Positions 7,548 to 15,889 of a stretch of 64,000 nucleotides of DNA are shown piece by piece. The notes below the pieces were generated by a model. It ran no database searches. It was given only the letters and a program-made list of their open reading frames with translations, and had not been told where the DNA came from. The position numbers and the translations under genes are program-made. Within the stretch, counting starts at the first letter, position 1. Each line of letters opens with the position of its first letter. The DNA is from Domibacillus indicus (GTDB lineage: Bacteria; Bacillota; Bacilli; Bacillales; Domibacillaceae), in contig NZ_JAMBOO010000008.1 of NCBI RefSeq assembly GCF_023715895.1, positions 79,387 through 143,386 on the forward strand. Reading direction: 5' to 3'.

Positions 7548-8087
7548 TCATCTTTTTTTAGGCGGTGCAACCGCAATCTTTCCATTTTTCTCAATTTCAA
7601 GCATCCTTGCTATCTGTAAAAGATGAGCTGGAATATCCCATTTTATCGTACGGTCCGGGTAGACCCACATGCGAATGATATCAAGCTTATCAAGACCGTT
7701 CTCAAGCTTTGATACAACCCATTTCATTCGGTCAAGCCCTGGATTTGCCATAATAAACAAGCTTGGGTTTTCAGCTTCTCCCTGAGCACGAATCAGCTTT
7801 TCAATCTGGTCTCCTGTATTGCCCCGTAGCTGGTTATTGTCATAAACCATGCCTTCCTGCTGGCGTTTTCCGCGTGAACCTTTACACTTTATGTAAGCGT
7901 ACCAGTCCTGTTTAGCGGCGATTAGATCATGGCTCCCGGCTGCGGATTCAAGCTGGACCGTCCATCCTTGAGCCATTAAATGCTCCGTTACGGCTTCAAG
8001 CACTTCTTCCTGTGTTAGAACAAATTCATCCGGCACTTTTAATCGTTCAAGACTAATCGGCACACGTCTTCCCCCTTTTCTTTTCAT
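7548..8087 (-). CDS. Hypothetical protein, possibly restriction-endonuclease-like fold
   Basis: The 179-residue protein begins MKRKGGRRVPISLERLK. Residues 25-70 read as a helix then strand-turn-strand: EEVLEAVTEHLMAQGW, then HDLIAAKQDWYAYIKCKG. The pattern D-x(9-12)-[YAYIKCKG] resembles the PD-(D/E)xK core of Mrr-like nucleases, with the Glu position held by Cys or Lys, so catalysis is doubtful. Basic GKRQQEG follows. No exact family was recognised. The start at 8087 has GGTGG nine bases upstream. It lies 33 bases after the aldehyde dehydrogenase stop on the same strand, so co-transcription is likely. Confidence 0.6.
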   Translation of the reverse strand: MKRKGGRRVPISLERLKVPDEFVLTQEEVLEAVTEHLMAQGWTVQLESAAGSHDLIAAKQDWYAYIKCKGSRGKRQQEGMVYDNNQLRGNTGDQIEKLIRAQGEAENPSLFIMANPGLDRMKWVVSKLENGLDKLDIIRMWVYPDRTIKWDIPAHLLQIARMLEIEKNGKIAVAPPKKR

Positions 8088-8120
8088 ATTACATTCCACC
8101 CGCACGCCCGGTTTCCCTTC

Positions 8121-9491
8121 TCAGCGCAGAATTTTCCGCATAATCTGCACGCGATTTTCATAAGGAGGATACAAAAACGGCATGGAAAGCGACGTTTTTT
8201 TGCGCAGAATGCTTTTTTTATGGGAAAAAAGATCGAAGCTTGCTTTTCCATGATAGGCATTCATGCCGGAAGGCCCGACGCCGCCAAACGGAAGATGCGG
8301 ACTTGATACGTGAAGAAGCGTATCATTGATCGTCGCACCGCCAAACGGAATGGAAGAAACAAGCTTTTCTTCAATTGCTGCCTTCTTTGTAAACGCGTAA
8401 AGCGCCAGCGGTTTAGGAAGCTGTTTGACTTTCTTAATAGCCTCATCGAGCTCCGTATAAGCAAGAACAGGCAAAATCGGACCGAATATCTCTTCTTCCA
8501 TTAATACATCGTCCCACTCTGCTTCAACCACAGCAGGCGCAATAAACAAGTCTTCCCTGTCTGCCGCACCGCCCATAAGAAGGCGCCCGTTTGTCCGCTC
8601 GAGCATAGCGTGCAGCCGGTTAAACTGCCGTTCATTGACAATACGCGCAAAATCAGGACTTTCCTGCGGCGCTGCCCCGTAAAAATCATGCACAGCAAGC
8701 TGCAGTTCTTCCAAAAAAGCGCCCTTTGCATTTTGATGTACGAGCACATAATCCGGTGCTACACATGTCTGGCCGGCGTTTGTAAATTTCCCCCATGCAA
8801 TCCGGCGGGCGGCTTGTTTTAAATCAGCTGAATAGTCTACGAAAGCTGGACTTTTGCCGCCGAGCTCCAGTGTAACGGGAATCAGCTGCTTAGCTGCTGC
8901 ACTCATTACTACTTTTGCCGTTGAGGCACTTCCGGTAAAAAATATATAATCAAAAGGAGCCTCTAGCAAAGCGGCAACCGTTTCTTTTCCGCCTTCCTGG
9001 ACACCGATAAACCCGGGCTCAAAAAGTTCTTCTAAAAGGCTTTTAATCACAGCAGAGGTGTGCGGGGTGCTTTCGGAAGGCTTGACCACAACGGTATTTC
9101 CAGCTGCAACGGCGCCGATCAGCGGTTCAAGAACCAATTGAAACGGATAATTAAACGGGCCGATGATGAGAACACTCCCGTACGGCTCCGGAATAATATA
9201 GCTTTCCGCCGGCTGCTGGTATAAAGGAGTAGCGACTTTTTCCGCCGCTGCCCACTCCTTTAGATGATTCTGCATGTATCGAATGCTTTCATATAAGAAG
9301 CCGATTTCTGTTGTATACGCTTCAAAGGCACTTTTGCGTAAATCTCGGTGCAGTGCTGCTGAAATCTCGTTTTCATACTTTTTTATCGCTTGCTTTAACT
9401 CTGTCAGGCGCTCGATTCGCCAATCGATACTTTGGGTGACGCCTGAATCAAAAAAATCCTTCTGGGCCTGCATCATATCGGCCACATTCAT
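8121..9491 (-). CDS. ywdH: NAD(P)-dependent aldehyde dehydrogenase, YwdH type
   Basis: The 456-residue class 3-like aldehyde dehydrogenase oxidises an aldehyde to its acid; long-chain or aromatic aldehydes are usual for this branch. Visible motifs are GPFNYPFQL (near 112), FTGSASTAK near 190, LELGGKSP with the catalytic Glu near 212, and NAGQTCVAPDY with the nucleophilic Cys near 246. The C-terminal PFGGVGPSGMNAYHG is also typical. Length equals B. subtilis YwdH. The ATG at 9491 is used because AGGGG lies upstream; a TTG three codons earlier is the alternative. The last residues are basic and might help membrane contact. Confidence 0.9.
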   Translation of the reverse strand: MNVADMMQAQKDFFDSGVTQSIDWRIERLTELKQAIKKYENEISAALHRDLRKSAFEAYTTEIGFLYESIRYMQNHLKEWAAAEKVATPLYQQPAESYIIPEPYGSVLIIGPFNYPFQLVLEPLIGAVAAGNTVVVKPSESTPHTSAVIKSLLEELFEPGFIGVQEGGKETVAALLEAPFDYIFFTGSASTAKVVMSAAAKQLIPVTLELGGKSPAFVDYSADLKQAARRIAWGKFTNAGQTCVAPDYVLVHQNAKGAFLEELQLAVHDFYGAAPQESPDFARIVNERQFNRLHAMLERTNGRLLMGGAADREDLFIAPAVVEAEWDDVLMEEEIFGPILPVLAYTELDEAIKKVKQLPKPLALYAFTKKAAIEEKLVSSIPFGGATINDTLLHVSSPHLPFGGVGPSGMNAYHGKASFDLFSHKKSILRKKTSLSMPFLYPPYENRVQIMRKILR

Positions 9492-9608
9492 GCTTATCAA
9501 CCCCTGTATGTATATTTCTTTTAGTTTAACAGTCTCCTATAGGAGCGTCAAAAAACACCTTCAAATTTGGGATAAAGTGCGTTATGATGACACAGAGAGG
9601 TGAAGGTT

Positions 9609-10205
9609 GTGAACATATTGCTTTGGACAGCTGGTGCCGCCATTCAAGCAGCAGCAATGTCGATTTTTTTATTTCCGCACGCCATTTCTTCCGGCGGTGC
9701 AGCAGGTATCAGCATTATGATGAATCATGTGCTTCACACTCCCTATGCGGCAACAATCTGGGGAGTGAACGCCATCATGATCGTCCTGGCCTTTAAATGG
9801 CTTGGCTTGAAAACAGCGGCCGGCACCATGTATTGTGTGTCGGTTACAGCGACCGTTATTCATTTTTTAACACCGATTTTTATTGTTCCACCCGCAACAA
9901 TTTGGCTTGATCTTCCGGCCGGCGCCCTTTTGTTTGGAATTGGGCTTGGCATCCTGTTTAAAGCCGGCGCTTCTTCCGGCGGTATGGATATCGCGGCGCT
10001 TATTCTGTCAAAATGGCGGAACTGGGCACCAGGACGAACGTTATTTTACATAAACACGCTGATTTTAATTGCAACGGGAATTGTGGTGGATGTTAAAACC
10101 ATCCTCTATGCGATTGTCTGTCAATGGATCGCATCACGGATGATTGATTTTATTCAATCTGCCGCTTTTCATCCTGTGCAAAAAAAGGCGCTTCCGAAGC
10201 AGTAG
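9609..10205 (+). CDS. YitT-family membrane protein lacking the C-terminal DUF2179 domain
   Basis: The protein has five or six membrane spans and the family signatures PHAISSGGAAGISIM (residues 22-36) and GILFKAGASSGGMDIAAL (residues 115-132). Both copies of the SSGG-type loop are present. At 198 residues it ends after the membrane part, whereas many YitT proteins (about 280) carry a soluble DUF2179 tail. Function is unknown; transport has been suggested for the family. The start was placed at the GTG at 9609, with AGAGAGGTG nine bases upstream, rather than the GTG at 9600, which would overlap that site. Confidence 0.8.
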   Translation: MNILLWTAGAAIQAAAMSIFLFPHAISSGGAAGISIMMNHVLHTPYAATIWGVNAIMIVLAFKWLGLKTAAGTMYCVSVTATVIHFLTPIFIVPPATIWLDLPAGALLFGIGLGILFKAGASSGGMDIAALILSKWRNWAPGRTLFYINTLILIATGIVVDVKTILYAIVCQWIASRMIDFIQSAAFHPVQKKALPKQ

Positions 10206-10227
10206 CTTCAGGAAGCGCCTTTTTTTA
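10184..10227. terminator. Bidirectional terminator between yitT-like and zinc-binding genes
   Basis: AAAGGCGCTTCC pairs with GGAAGCGCCTTT around a 15-base loop, flanked by A and T runs. Both convergent genes end at or inside the hairpin. Confidence 0.8.
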
Positions 10228-11247
10228 TTTGTCGTTCATCGCTGTTTTTAACGTTTCAATATTTTGTTTCATAATTGACATATAATCCTGTTTCTGTTCA
10301 ATATCTTCTTCTGTCAGTGTAGCGAGATTGTGAAGGCGGAGAGAATCTGCTCCAATTTCAGCTTGGATCACCTCAGCAATTTTAGGCGTTACGTTTTGCT
10401 CGAAAATCATGTAGTGAATATTATGCTCTTTCGCTGTATCGGCCAAATCTTTCAGCTCTTTTTGTGATGGCTCATCCGTAGACGATAAACCAGCCACACT
10501 CAGCTGTTCAATGCCGTATGATTTTTCCCAGTAGCCGTACGCTGCATGAGATACGAGAATTTCCTTATGTGCTGCTGTATCGGCCAGTGTATGGAAATCT
10601 TCATCCAGCTGCTCAAGCTCGGCTGCCAGCGCTTCATAGTTTTTTGTATAAAGTGCTTCTTCATTCGGGTTTAGTTCAACCAATTCTTCCTTTACTATTT
10701 CGGCCATTTGTTCTGCCAACAGCGGATCCAGCCAGATGTGCGGGTCCACTCCACCGTGGTCATGCCCATCTTCTGATTCATGGCTGTCCTCTGCTGCTTC
10801 TTCTGATTCATGATTGTGCTCTTCCGCTGCTTCTTCCGATTCGGCGCTATGTTCTTCTGTCCCATGGTCATGTGCCGAATCAAGATCCACCTGCTCACCT
10901 ACATTTACCACATGCACATCTTCAGAAGAAAGGGTTTCGGTTACTTTATCTGCAAACGGCTCCAACTGAAGGCCGTTATACAGGAATAAATCAGCTCCAG
11001 CGATATCTAATATCGTTTTAGATGTTGGCTCATACGTATGCTCATCTGCTCCTGCAGGCAGCATGCTTTCTACTTTCACCGTATCACCGCCGATGCGCTG
11101 GGTAAAATATTGAAGCGGATAAATCGTTGTATAAACCGTCAATGTGTCATCCGCTGCTTTTTTTGTATCCGCTGCTTCGTTTTCTTTATTTCCGCAAGCT
11201 GCCAGCATTAAAACCAAGCCAGCTGCCGCTGCTGTCCATTTTTTCAC
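10225..11247 (-). CDS. Zinc ABC transporter substrate-binding lipoprotein (ZnuA/AdcA family)
   Basis: This 340-residue protein captures zinc outside the membrane and passes it to a ZnuBC permease, which is not in the window. The signal peptide ends in a lipobox (LMLAACGN, Cys about 19). Cluster A-I motifs are seen: TTIYPLQYF, EHTYEPT with the first His ligand, and DPHIWLDP near 190. Between them is an unusually long His/Glu/Asp-rich loop (HDHG, EEHNHESEE, DGHDHGG; residues 135-185) typical of zinc chaperoning. The start is a GTG at 11247 with GGAGG eight bases upstream. The upstream region carries two Zur boxes, so it is very probably repressed by zinc-loaded Zur. Being alone without permease genes is notable. 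Confidence 0.9.
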   Translation of the reverse strand: MKKWTAAAAGLVLMLAACGNKENEAADTKKAADDTLTVYTTIYPLQYFTQRIGGDTVKVESMLPAGADEHTYEPTSKTILDIAGADLFLYNGLQLEPFADKVTETLSSEDVHVVNVGEQVDLDSAHDHGTEEHSAESEEAAEEHNHESEEAAEDSHESEDGHDHGGVDPHIWLDPLLAEQMAEIVKEELVELNPNEEALYTKNYEALAAELEQLDEDFHTLADTAAHKEILVSHAAYGYWEKSYGIEQLSVAGLSSTDEPSQKELKDLADTAKEHNIHYMIFEQNVTPKIAEVIQAEIGADSLRLHNLATLTEEDIEQKQDYMSIMKQNIETLKTAMNDK

Positions 11248-11282
11248 GTGTATATCCTCCAGAATCGAATGTTTCTTTAATA

Positions 11283-11303
11283 ATATAGTAATCATTCCGA
11301 TTT
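11283..11303 (-). promoter_or_regulatory. Zur box 1 (proximal)
   Basis: On the minus strand this 21-base site begins AAATCGGAATGATTAC, close to the Bacillus Zur consensus built on a 7-1-7-like palindrome with AAATCGTAAT half-sites. It lies 36 bases before the start codon of the zinc-binding lipoprotein gene. Confidence 0.75.
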
Positions 11304-11305
11304 GT

Positions 11306-11326
11306 AAACAGTAATTGTTACGATTT
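11306..11326 (-). promoter_or_regulatory. Zur box 2 (distal)
   Basis: This 21-base site begins AAATCGTAACAATTAC on the minus strand and matches the Zur consensus better on its left arm. It is two bases from box 1, giving a 23-base centre-to-centre distance. That places two repressor dimers on nearly the same DNA face. Its edge also touches the U-tract of the mapB terminator. Confidence 0.8.
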
Positions 11327-11354
11327 AAAAAAGCACCCACCTTTTGGTGAGTGC
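11325..11354 (-). terminator. Terminator of mapB
   Basis: GCACTCACC pairs with GGTGGGTGC (one G-U pair) around AAAA, followed by six U on the minus strand. It lies seven bases beyond the mapB stop. Confidence 0.8.
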
Positions 11355-11361
11355 CTGCTCG

Positions 11362-12135
<774 letters not shown>

Positions 12136-12258
12136 TTACTTATTATAGCAGAATGTTAAGAATCTGTTGAAAATATGTATGGATCATGTTTGATGCACCG
12201 ATGCAATGTTAAACTAATACTATAAGCCGATACCATCCTGACCGAAGGAGTGATTTCG

Positions 12259-12882
12259 ATGACGAAATGCATCATTTTTGATTTTGACGGTACCCTTTCT
12301 GATTCTATTCAAATATTTATAAAGGCATACAATGATTTTGCCGAAAAAGAGGGCTATAATCAAGTTTCAATTGAAGAACTTGATGATTTAAAAAAAATGA
12401 GTATTCCTGAGCGCTGCCGCCATTTAAATTTCCCAATGCGCAGCATTCCATTTGCGGCTCCAAAGCTGTACCGCTTTATACGTGAATCAAAGGCCTCTCT
12501 TCCGCTGTTCCCAGGCATTAAACAAATGCTTGATGAATTAAGCAGCCGTGGCATTCACATTGCGATCATTTCATCTAATGCATCAGATATTATTAACCAC
12601 TGCTTAAAATCAAATGGGATTCATTACATTCATGATATCTTTTCTTCTAAGTACATCTTCAGTAAAGATAAAATGATCAAAAAATTATTGAAGCAGTACA
12701 ATTATTCACGGGAAGAGGTTTTTTATGTAGGCGATGAGCAGCGTGATATTGATGCCTGCATGAAAAGCGGACTACGGGCCGTCTGGGCGTCGTGGGGATA
12801 CGACCATGAATCTCTCATTTCCGGCGAAGCGTCCAAAGCGGCTGTTCCAGACGATATTGTTGATTTTGCGCTGCGGACATAA
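12259..12882 (+). CDS. HAD-superfamily phosphatase (phosphoglycolate-phosphatase-like)
   Basis: The 207-residue protein has HAD motif I IFDFDGTLSDS at residues 6-16 (nucleophile Asp 8), motif II IAIISSNAS near 100, the motif III Lys in FSKDKMIKKLLKQY near 135 and motif IV YVGDEQRDIDA near 158. A helical cap lies between motifs I and II. It is a cytosolic phosphatase of the Gph/PpaX type; the substrate (phosphoglycolate, pyrophosphate or a sugar phosphate) cannot be told apart. AAGGAG lies eight bases before the ATG at 12259. Confidence 0.85.
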   Translation: MTKCIIFDFDGTLSDSIQIFIKAYNDFAEKEGYNQVSIEELDDLKKMSIPERCRHLNFPMRSIPFAAPKLYRFIRESKASLPLFPGIKQMLDELSSRGIHIAIISSNASDIINHCLKSNGIHYIHDIFSSKYIFSKDKMIKKLLKQYNYSREEVFYVGDEQRDIDACMKSGLRAVWASWGYDHESLISGEASKAAVPDDIVDFALRT

Positions 12883-12914
12883 AAAAAGTGCGGATCTTTA
12901 GTCCGCACTTTTTT
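12882..12914. terminator. Bidirectional terminator between HAD and MFS genes
   Basis: AAAAAAGTGCGGA pairs with TCCGCACTTTTTT around a seven-base loop. The two convergent genes stop on either side of it. Confidence 0.85.
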
Positions 12915-14109
12915 AATGAACTGAACTTGCGGTGCTCTGCCTTCTCCCTCTTGCCCAGTGGATGCAGATCAGAAGCGTAACACCGATAATGACAGCTCCA
13001 AAAATATAAGGAAGCCCCATATTTACGTCAAACAGGGTACCTGCAAGAGCCGGCCCAATCATATTGCCAATGCTCATGTAGGCGTTGTTCATACCGGCTG
13101 CAAATCCCTGCTCACTTCCTGCCATTTTTGAAATGGTTGTGTTAATGGATGGGCGCAGCAGGGAAGCAGCGGTAAAAAACACAGCTGAAATAAGTAAAAC
13201 GGACGAGAAGCCGGTTGCAAATAAAATACCGAGCATCGAAACCGCTGCAACAACAAGCATCGTATTCATGACGCGAACTTCCCCAAATCGTTCCAGCACA
13301 CGGTCAAGCACAAACGCCTGAACAATCACACCAATCAAGCCGCCGATTACCATTAAAATTGAAATGTCTGACGGGCTAAAGCCAAACTTTTGATCGGTAA
13401 ATAAGCTGATGGTAGATTGATAATTAGCCAGTCCAAAAGAGAGTGTAAACATCATAACAAGCAAAATAAAATAAGGCTTTTTCAAAGAAAGCGCAAGCTG
13501 TTTCACAAGCGGATCCCGTTTTTTTACAATGGCTTGTACATGTTCTTTCGCTGGTTCACTCAAGAAAAAAGTGGAGATCAGCGCTGCCAGTGCCGCTACC
13601 GTACCGGCAATCATAAACGGCGCCCGAAGCCCGAATGCTGCCAGGAAACCGCCGACACCCGGTCCCACTACAAATCCAAATGACATGGCCGCTCCAAGGC
13701 GCCCCATCCCTTTTGCCCGCGTTTCAACGGTTGTAATATCCGCCACAAATGCCATCATCGACGGAATCATAAAAGCGCCTCCGATACCGCCAATCACACG
13801 GGATGCATATAAAAGAGCAAGGTGATTAGAAAACGCGAATAAGAATTGGGCGGCAGAAAACAGCAGAAGACCAAAAATAATCGATTTCTTTCGTCCGTAT
13901 CGGTCTGATAAGTCTCCAGCCAGCGGTGAGAATAAAAACTGGGCAAACGCAAACGTTGCAATTAAAAATCCAAACGTTTTTCCGCCGGCCCCAAATTCAT
14001 GAATAATGGTTGGCATGATCGGAATCACCAGGCCAATTCCTGTCATGACGATAAACATATTCATCATTAAAATCAGCAGTGGAAACTGCTGAATATCTTG
14101 TCTTGACAT
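12913..14109 (-). CDS. MFS multidrug efflux transporter (Bmr/NorA-like, DHA1 family)
   Basis: The 398-residue protein has 12 predicted membrane helices. The MFS motif A is seen as GDLSDRYGRKKS near residue 64. Motif B-like ASRVIGGIGGAF lies near 105 and motif C-like GFVVGPGVGGFLAAFG near 150, the last being diagnostic of drug/H+ antiporters. It probably exports lipophilic or cationic drugs. The TetR-type gene upstream on the same strand ends 20 bases before it, so the two form a regulator-pump operon. AAGGA lies seven bases before the chosen ATG. Confidence 0.9.
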   Translation of the reverse strand: MSRQDIQQFPLLILMMNMFIVMTGIGLVIPIMPTIIHEFGAGGKTFGFLIATFAFAQFLFSPLAGDLSDRYGRKKSIIFGLLLFSAAQFLFAFSNHLALLYASRVIGGIGGAFMIPSMMAFVADITTVETRAKGMGRLGAAMSFGFVVGPGVGGFLAAFGLRAPFMIAGTVAALAALISTFFLSEPAKEHVQAIVKKRDPLVKQLALSLKKPYFILLVMMFTLSFGLANYQSTISLFTDQKFGFSPSDISILMVIGGLIGVIVQAFVLDRVLERFGEVRVMNTMLVVAAVSMLGILFATGFSSVLLISAVFFTAASLLRPSINTTISKMAGSEQGFAAGMNNAYMSIGNMIGPALAGTLFDVNMGLPYIFGAVIIGVTLLICIHWARGRRQSTASSVH

Positions 14110-14129
14110 GTACATCCTTCTTTCTTGTC

Positions 14130-14999
14130 TTAATAAATCGTTTTAGGCATTTTGCTGACTGCCTGTTCAAGCTCTTCAGCCATCGCTTTCATATGCGGCA
14201 GGCTTTTCAAATTAAAAAGCATCCCTGTTAGAACGGCGGCACGCGGGTTTACTTCAAGTAATTCTTTTTCTAAAAGCGCGATCGAGTCGAGTGCAAAAGA
14301 AGCATCCTGTTCCCCTTCCGCCAGGGCTTTCAGTTTTTTAATAAAATAAAGGGGATGAACACTTTCTGCATACAAACCGTCTTCCTTATCAGAACCGGAG
14401 GCTTTAAAAAACGGCTCCGGTTTGTTCTGAAGCATCCAAAGAGCTGAGGCGTTCAACTGCTGAAATAAATGCCGGGCAAGGCGGTCAAAATCGTGCTGGA
14501 CGTCTTGTTCAATAATTTCTCCTAAGTACGATATCATCATTCCCTTTATGGAAGTGTTCAAATCTGGTGCATATGGAATGATTTCTTCTCCGTAGATAGC
14601 AGTAATCTGTCCCTCTGTCCGCTTTCTCAACTGAATACTTTCCTGGCGGACAAAATCGTGTAAAGATGAATCTTCAAGGCCGCGTATTTCTTTTAGCTGC
14701 ATCATAAAAAATTCCTGAAAGGCATAATAATGCCGCGCTCGAATGGCCATCTCTCGGATAAAATGTTCTTCATGGCTGTCTGACTCGTTTTTCGCCGCTG
14801 CAATTTGATCGTGCAGCACCTGATAGTAATACTCGAATATATCGGATAACAGTTCTTCTTTTGATTTAAAGTACGTGTATAAACTTCCCTTTGACAGCCC
14901 GCATACATCCGCAATCTGCTGCATGGACGTTTGGTGAAAGCTCGTTGTTGAAAAGAGCCTCATCGCCGTCAGCAGGATTTTTCTTTTTTTTCCATTCAT
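14130..14999 (-). CDS. TetR-family transcriptional repressor of the adjacent MFS pump
   Basis: The N-terminal 50 residues are a TetR helix-turn-helix (TSMQQIADVCGLSKGSLYTYF, with the last 20 residues being the recognition part). The remaining 240 form a long, helical ligand domain. At 289 residues it is longer than the usual 190-220. It includes a Cys-poor, Glu/Leu-rich C-terminal extension with an ELLEVNPRAAVLTGML segment. Position and strand point to control of its own operon with the efflux pump. A perfect inverted repeat 28 bases upstream (15027-15044) is its likely operator. Confidence 0.85.
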   Translation of the reverse strand: MNGKKRKILLTAMRLFSTTSFHQTSMQQIADVCGLSKGSLYTYFKSKEELLSDIFEYYYQVLHDQIAAAKNESDSHEEHFIREMAIRARHYYAFQEFFMMQLKEIRGLEDSSLHDFVRQESIQLRKRTEGQITAIYGEEIIPYAPDLNTSIKGMMISYLGEIIEQDVQHDFDRLARHLFQQLNASALWMLQNKPEPFFKASGSDKEDGLYAESVHPLYFIKKLKALAEGEQDASFALDSIALLEKELLEVNPRAAVLTGMLFNLKSLPHMKAMAEELEQAVSKMPKTIY

Positions 15000-15026
15000 T
15001 TTCCACACCAACCGAACAGTTTTTTA

Positions 15027-15044
15027 ATTGACCGCGAAGTCAAT
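15027..15044. promoter_or_regulatory. Candidate TetR operator overlapping the pump-operon promoter
   Basis: A perfect inverted repeat, ATTGAC-N6-GTCAAT, lies just upstream of the TetR gene. On the minus strand the left arm supplies a TTGACT that could be the -35 element, so a bound repressor would block polymerase. The -10 element is not obvious, which is why the promoter itself is less certain. Confidence 0.6.
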
Positions 15045-15101
15045 CTTAACATAGGCTGTCCCAAAACACACGAAAAATGTTTCGTGGAACGAAATAAATA
15101 T

Positions 15102-15134
15102 CAAAAAGATACCCGGACGGTTTGTCCGGGTATC
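15102..15134 (-). terminator. Terminator of mscL
   Basis: GATACCCGGAC pairs perfectly with GTCCGGGTATC around five bases and is followed by U residues on the minus strand, four bases past the mscL stop. Confidence 0.85.
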
Positions 15135-15137
15135 GGG

Positions 15138-15518
15138 TCACTGCCTGCCTGACTTCAGCAAGTCTCGTATTTCCGTTAAAAGCTCTTCTTCTTTTGTTAA
15201 AGAAGGCCGTGCTTCTTCTTCTTTTTTTTCTTTTGTATAAAGCTTATTAAATAATTTAATAAACAAAAAAATGGAAAATGAAATAATAACAAAATCCACA
15301 ACAGTTTGAATGAAAATACCGTATTTCACCTCAGCCTTGCCAAATGTAAAAGACAAGTCTGAAAAGTCGATTCCGCCAACTAAAAGTCCAACAAGCGGCA
15401 TGATCACATCAGCCACAAGAGAAGAAACAATTTTACCAAAAGCGGCTCCGAGGATCACCCCGACGGCTAAATCCATCACGTTGCCCCGCATCGCAAATGA
15501 TTTAAATTCCTTCAGCAT
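15138..15518 (-). CDS. mscL: Large-conductance mechanosensitive channel
   Basis: MscL opens under membrane tension to release solutes during osmotic downshock. The 126-residue product has the N-terminal amphipathic [17 protein letters not shown] motif and the first helix [20 protein letters not shown] (residues 18-37) that lines the gate. A second span follows near 70-90 ([17 protein letters not shown]), then a charged C-terminal bundle [16 protein letters not shown]. The start at 15518 is fixed by AGGAGG eight bases upstream. Confidence 0.95.
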   Translation of the reverse strand: MLKEFKSFAMRGNVMDLAVGVILGAAFGKIVSSLVADVIMPLVGLLVGGIDFSDLSFTFGKAEVKYGIFIQTVVDFVIISFSIFLFIKLFNKLYTKEKKEEEARPSLTKEEELLTEIRDLLKSGRQ

Positions 15519-15593
15519 GGTCCTCCCTCCTTTCTGCTTCACTGTTTTATATCCTGCAAACAGGCATAAAAAACATTTTAGCAGAAAAGGAGC

Positions 15594-15737
15594 TTATTTT
15601 TCAGCAAGATCGTCTTTTTTCATTTTTTCCCTTCTATTCCATCTTTGCTCGGACTTAAAAAGCTTAATAAATAACGTAATAAAAAAAACTGGGACTGCAT
15701 AAACCAATACATACAGAAAACCGGCCAGCCATTGCAT
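15594..15737 (-). CDS. Small single-span membrane protein
   Basis: A 47-residue frame begins MQWLAGFLYVLVYAVPVFF, a single membrane helix of about 22 residues, and ends in a strongly charged KKDDLAEK tail. GAGGGGG lies seven bases before the ATG. It is 75 bases upstream of mscL on the same strand and could be co-transcribed. No family was recognised. A topology with the charged tail inside the cell is expected from the positive-inside rule. Confidence 0.6.
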   Translation of the reverse strand: MQWLAGFLYVLVYAVPVFFITLFIKLFKSEQRWNRREKMKKDDLAEK

Positions 15738-15852
15738 ATTCCCGCCCCCTCTGTTGATTGACTTTCAGTTTTTATATTATATAAGGTTTTTCTGTTTTAT
15801 TGCAATCTGATTTGAATTTTGCACATAATTAAATAAACACATTGAGAAACTT

Positions 15853-15887
15853 AAAAAGCTTCACGCTGTGAAGGCGTGAAGCTTTTT
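15853..15887 (-). terminator. Terminator of the parE-parC operon
   Basis: AAAAAGCTTCACGC pairs with GCGTGAAGCTTTTT around seven bases, three bases past the parC stop. Confidence 0.85.
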
Positions 15888-15889
15888 AG

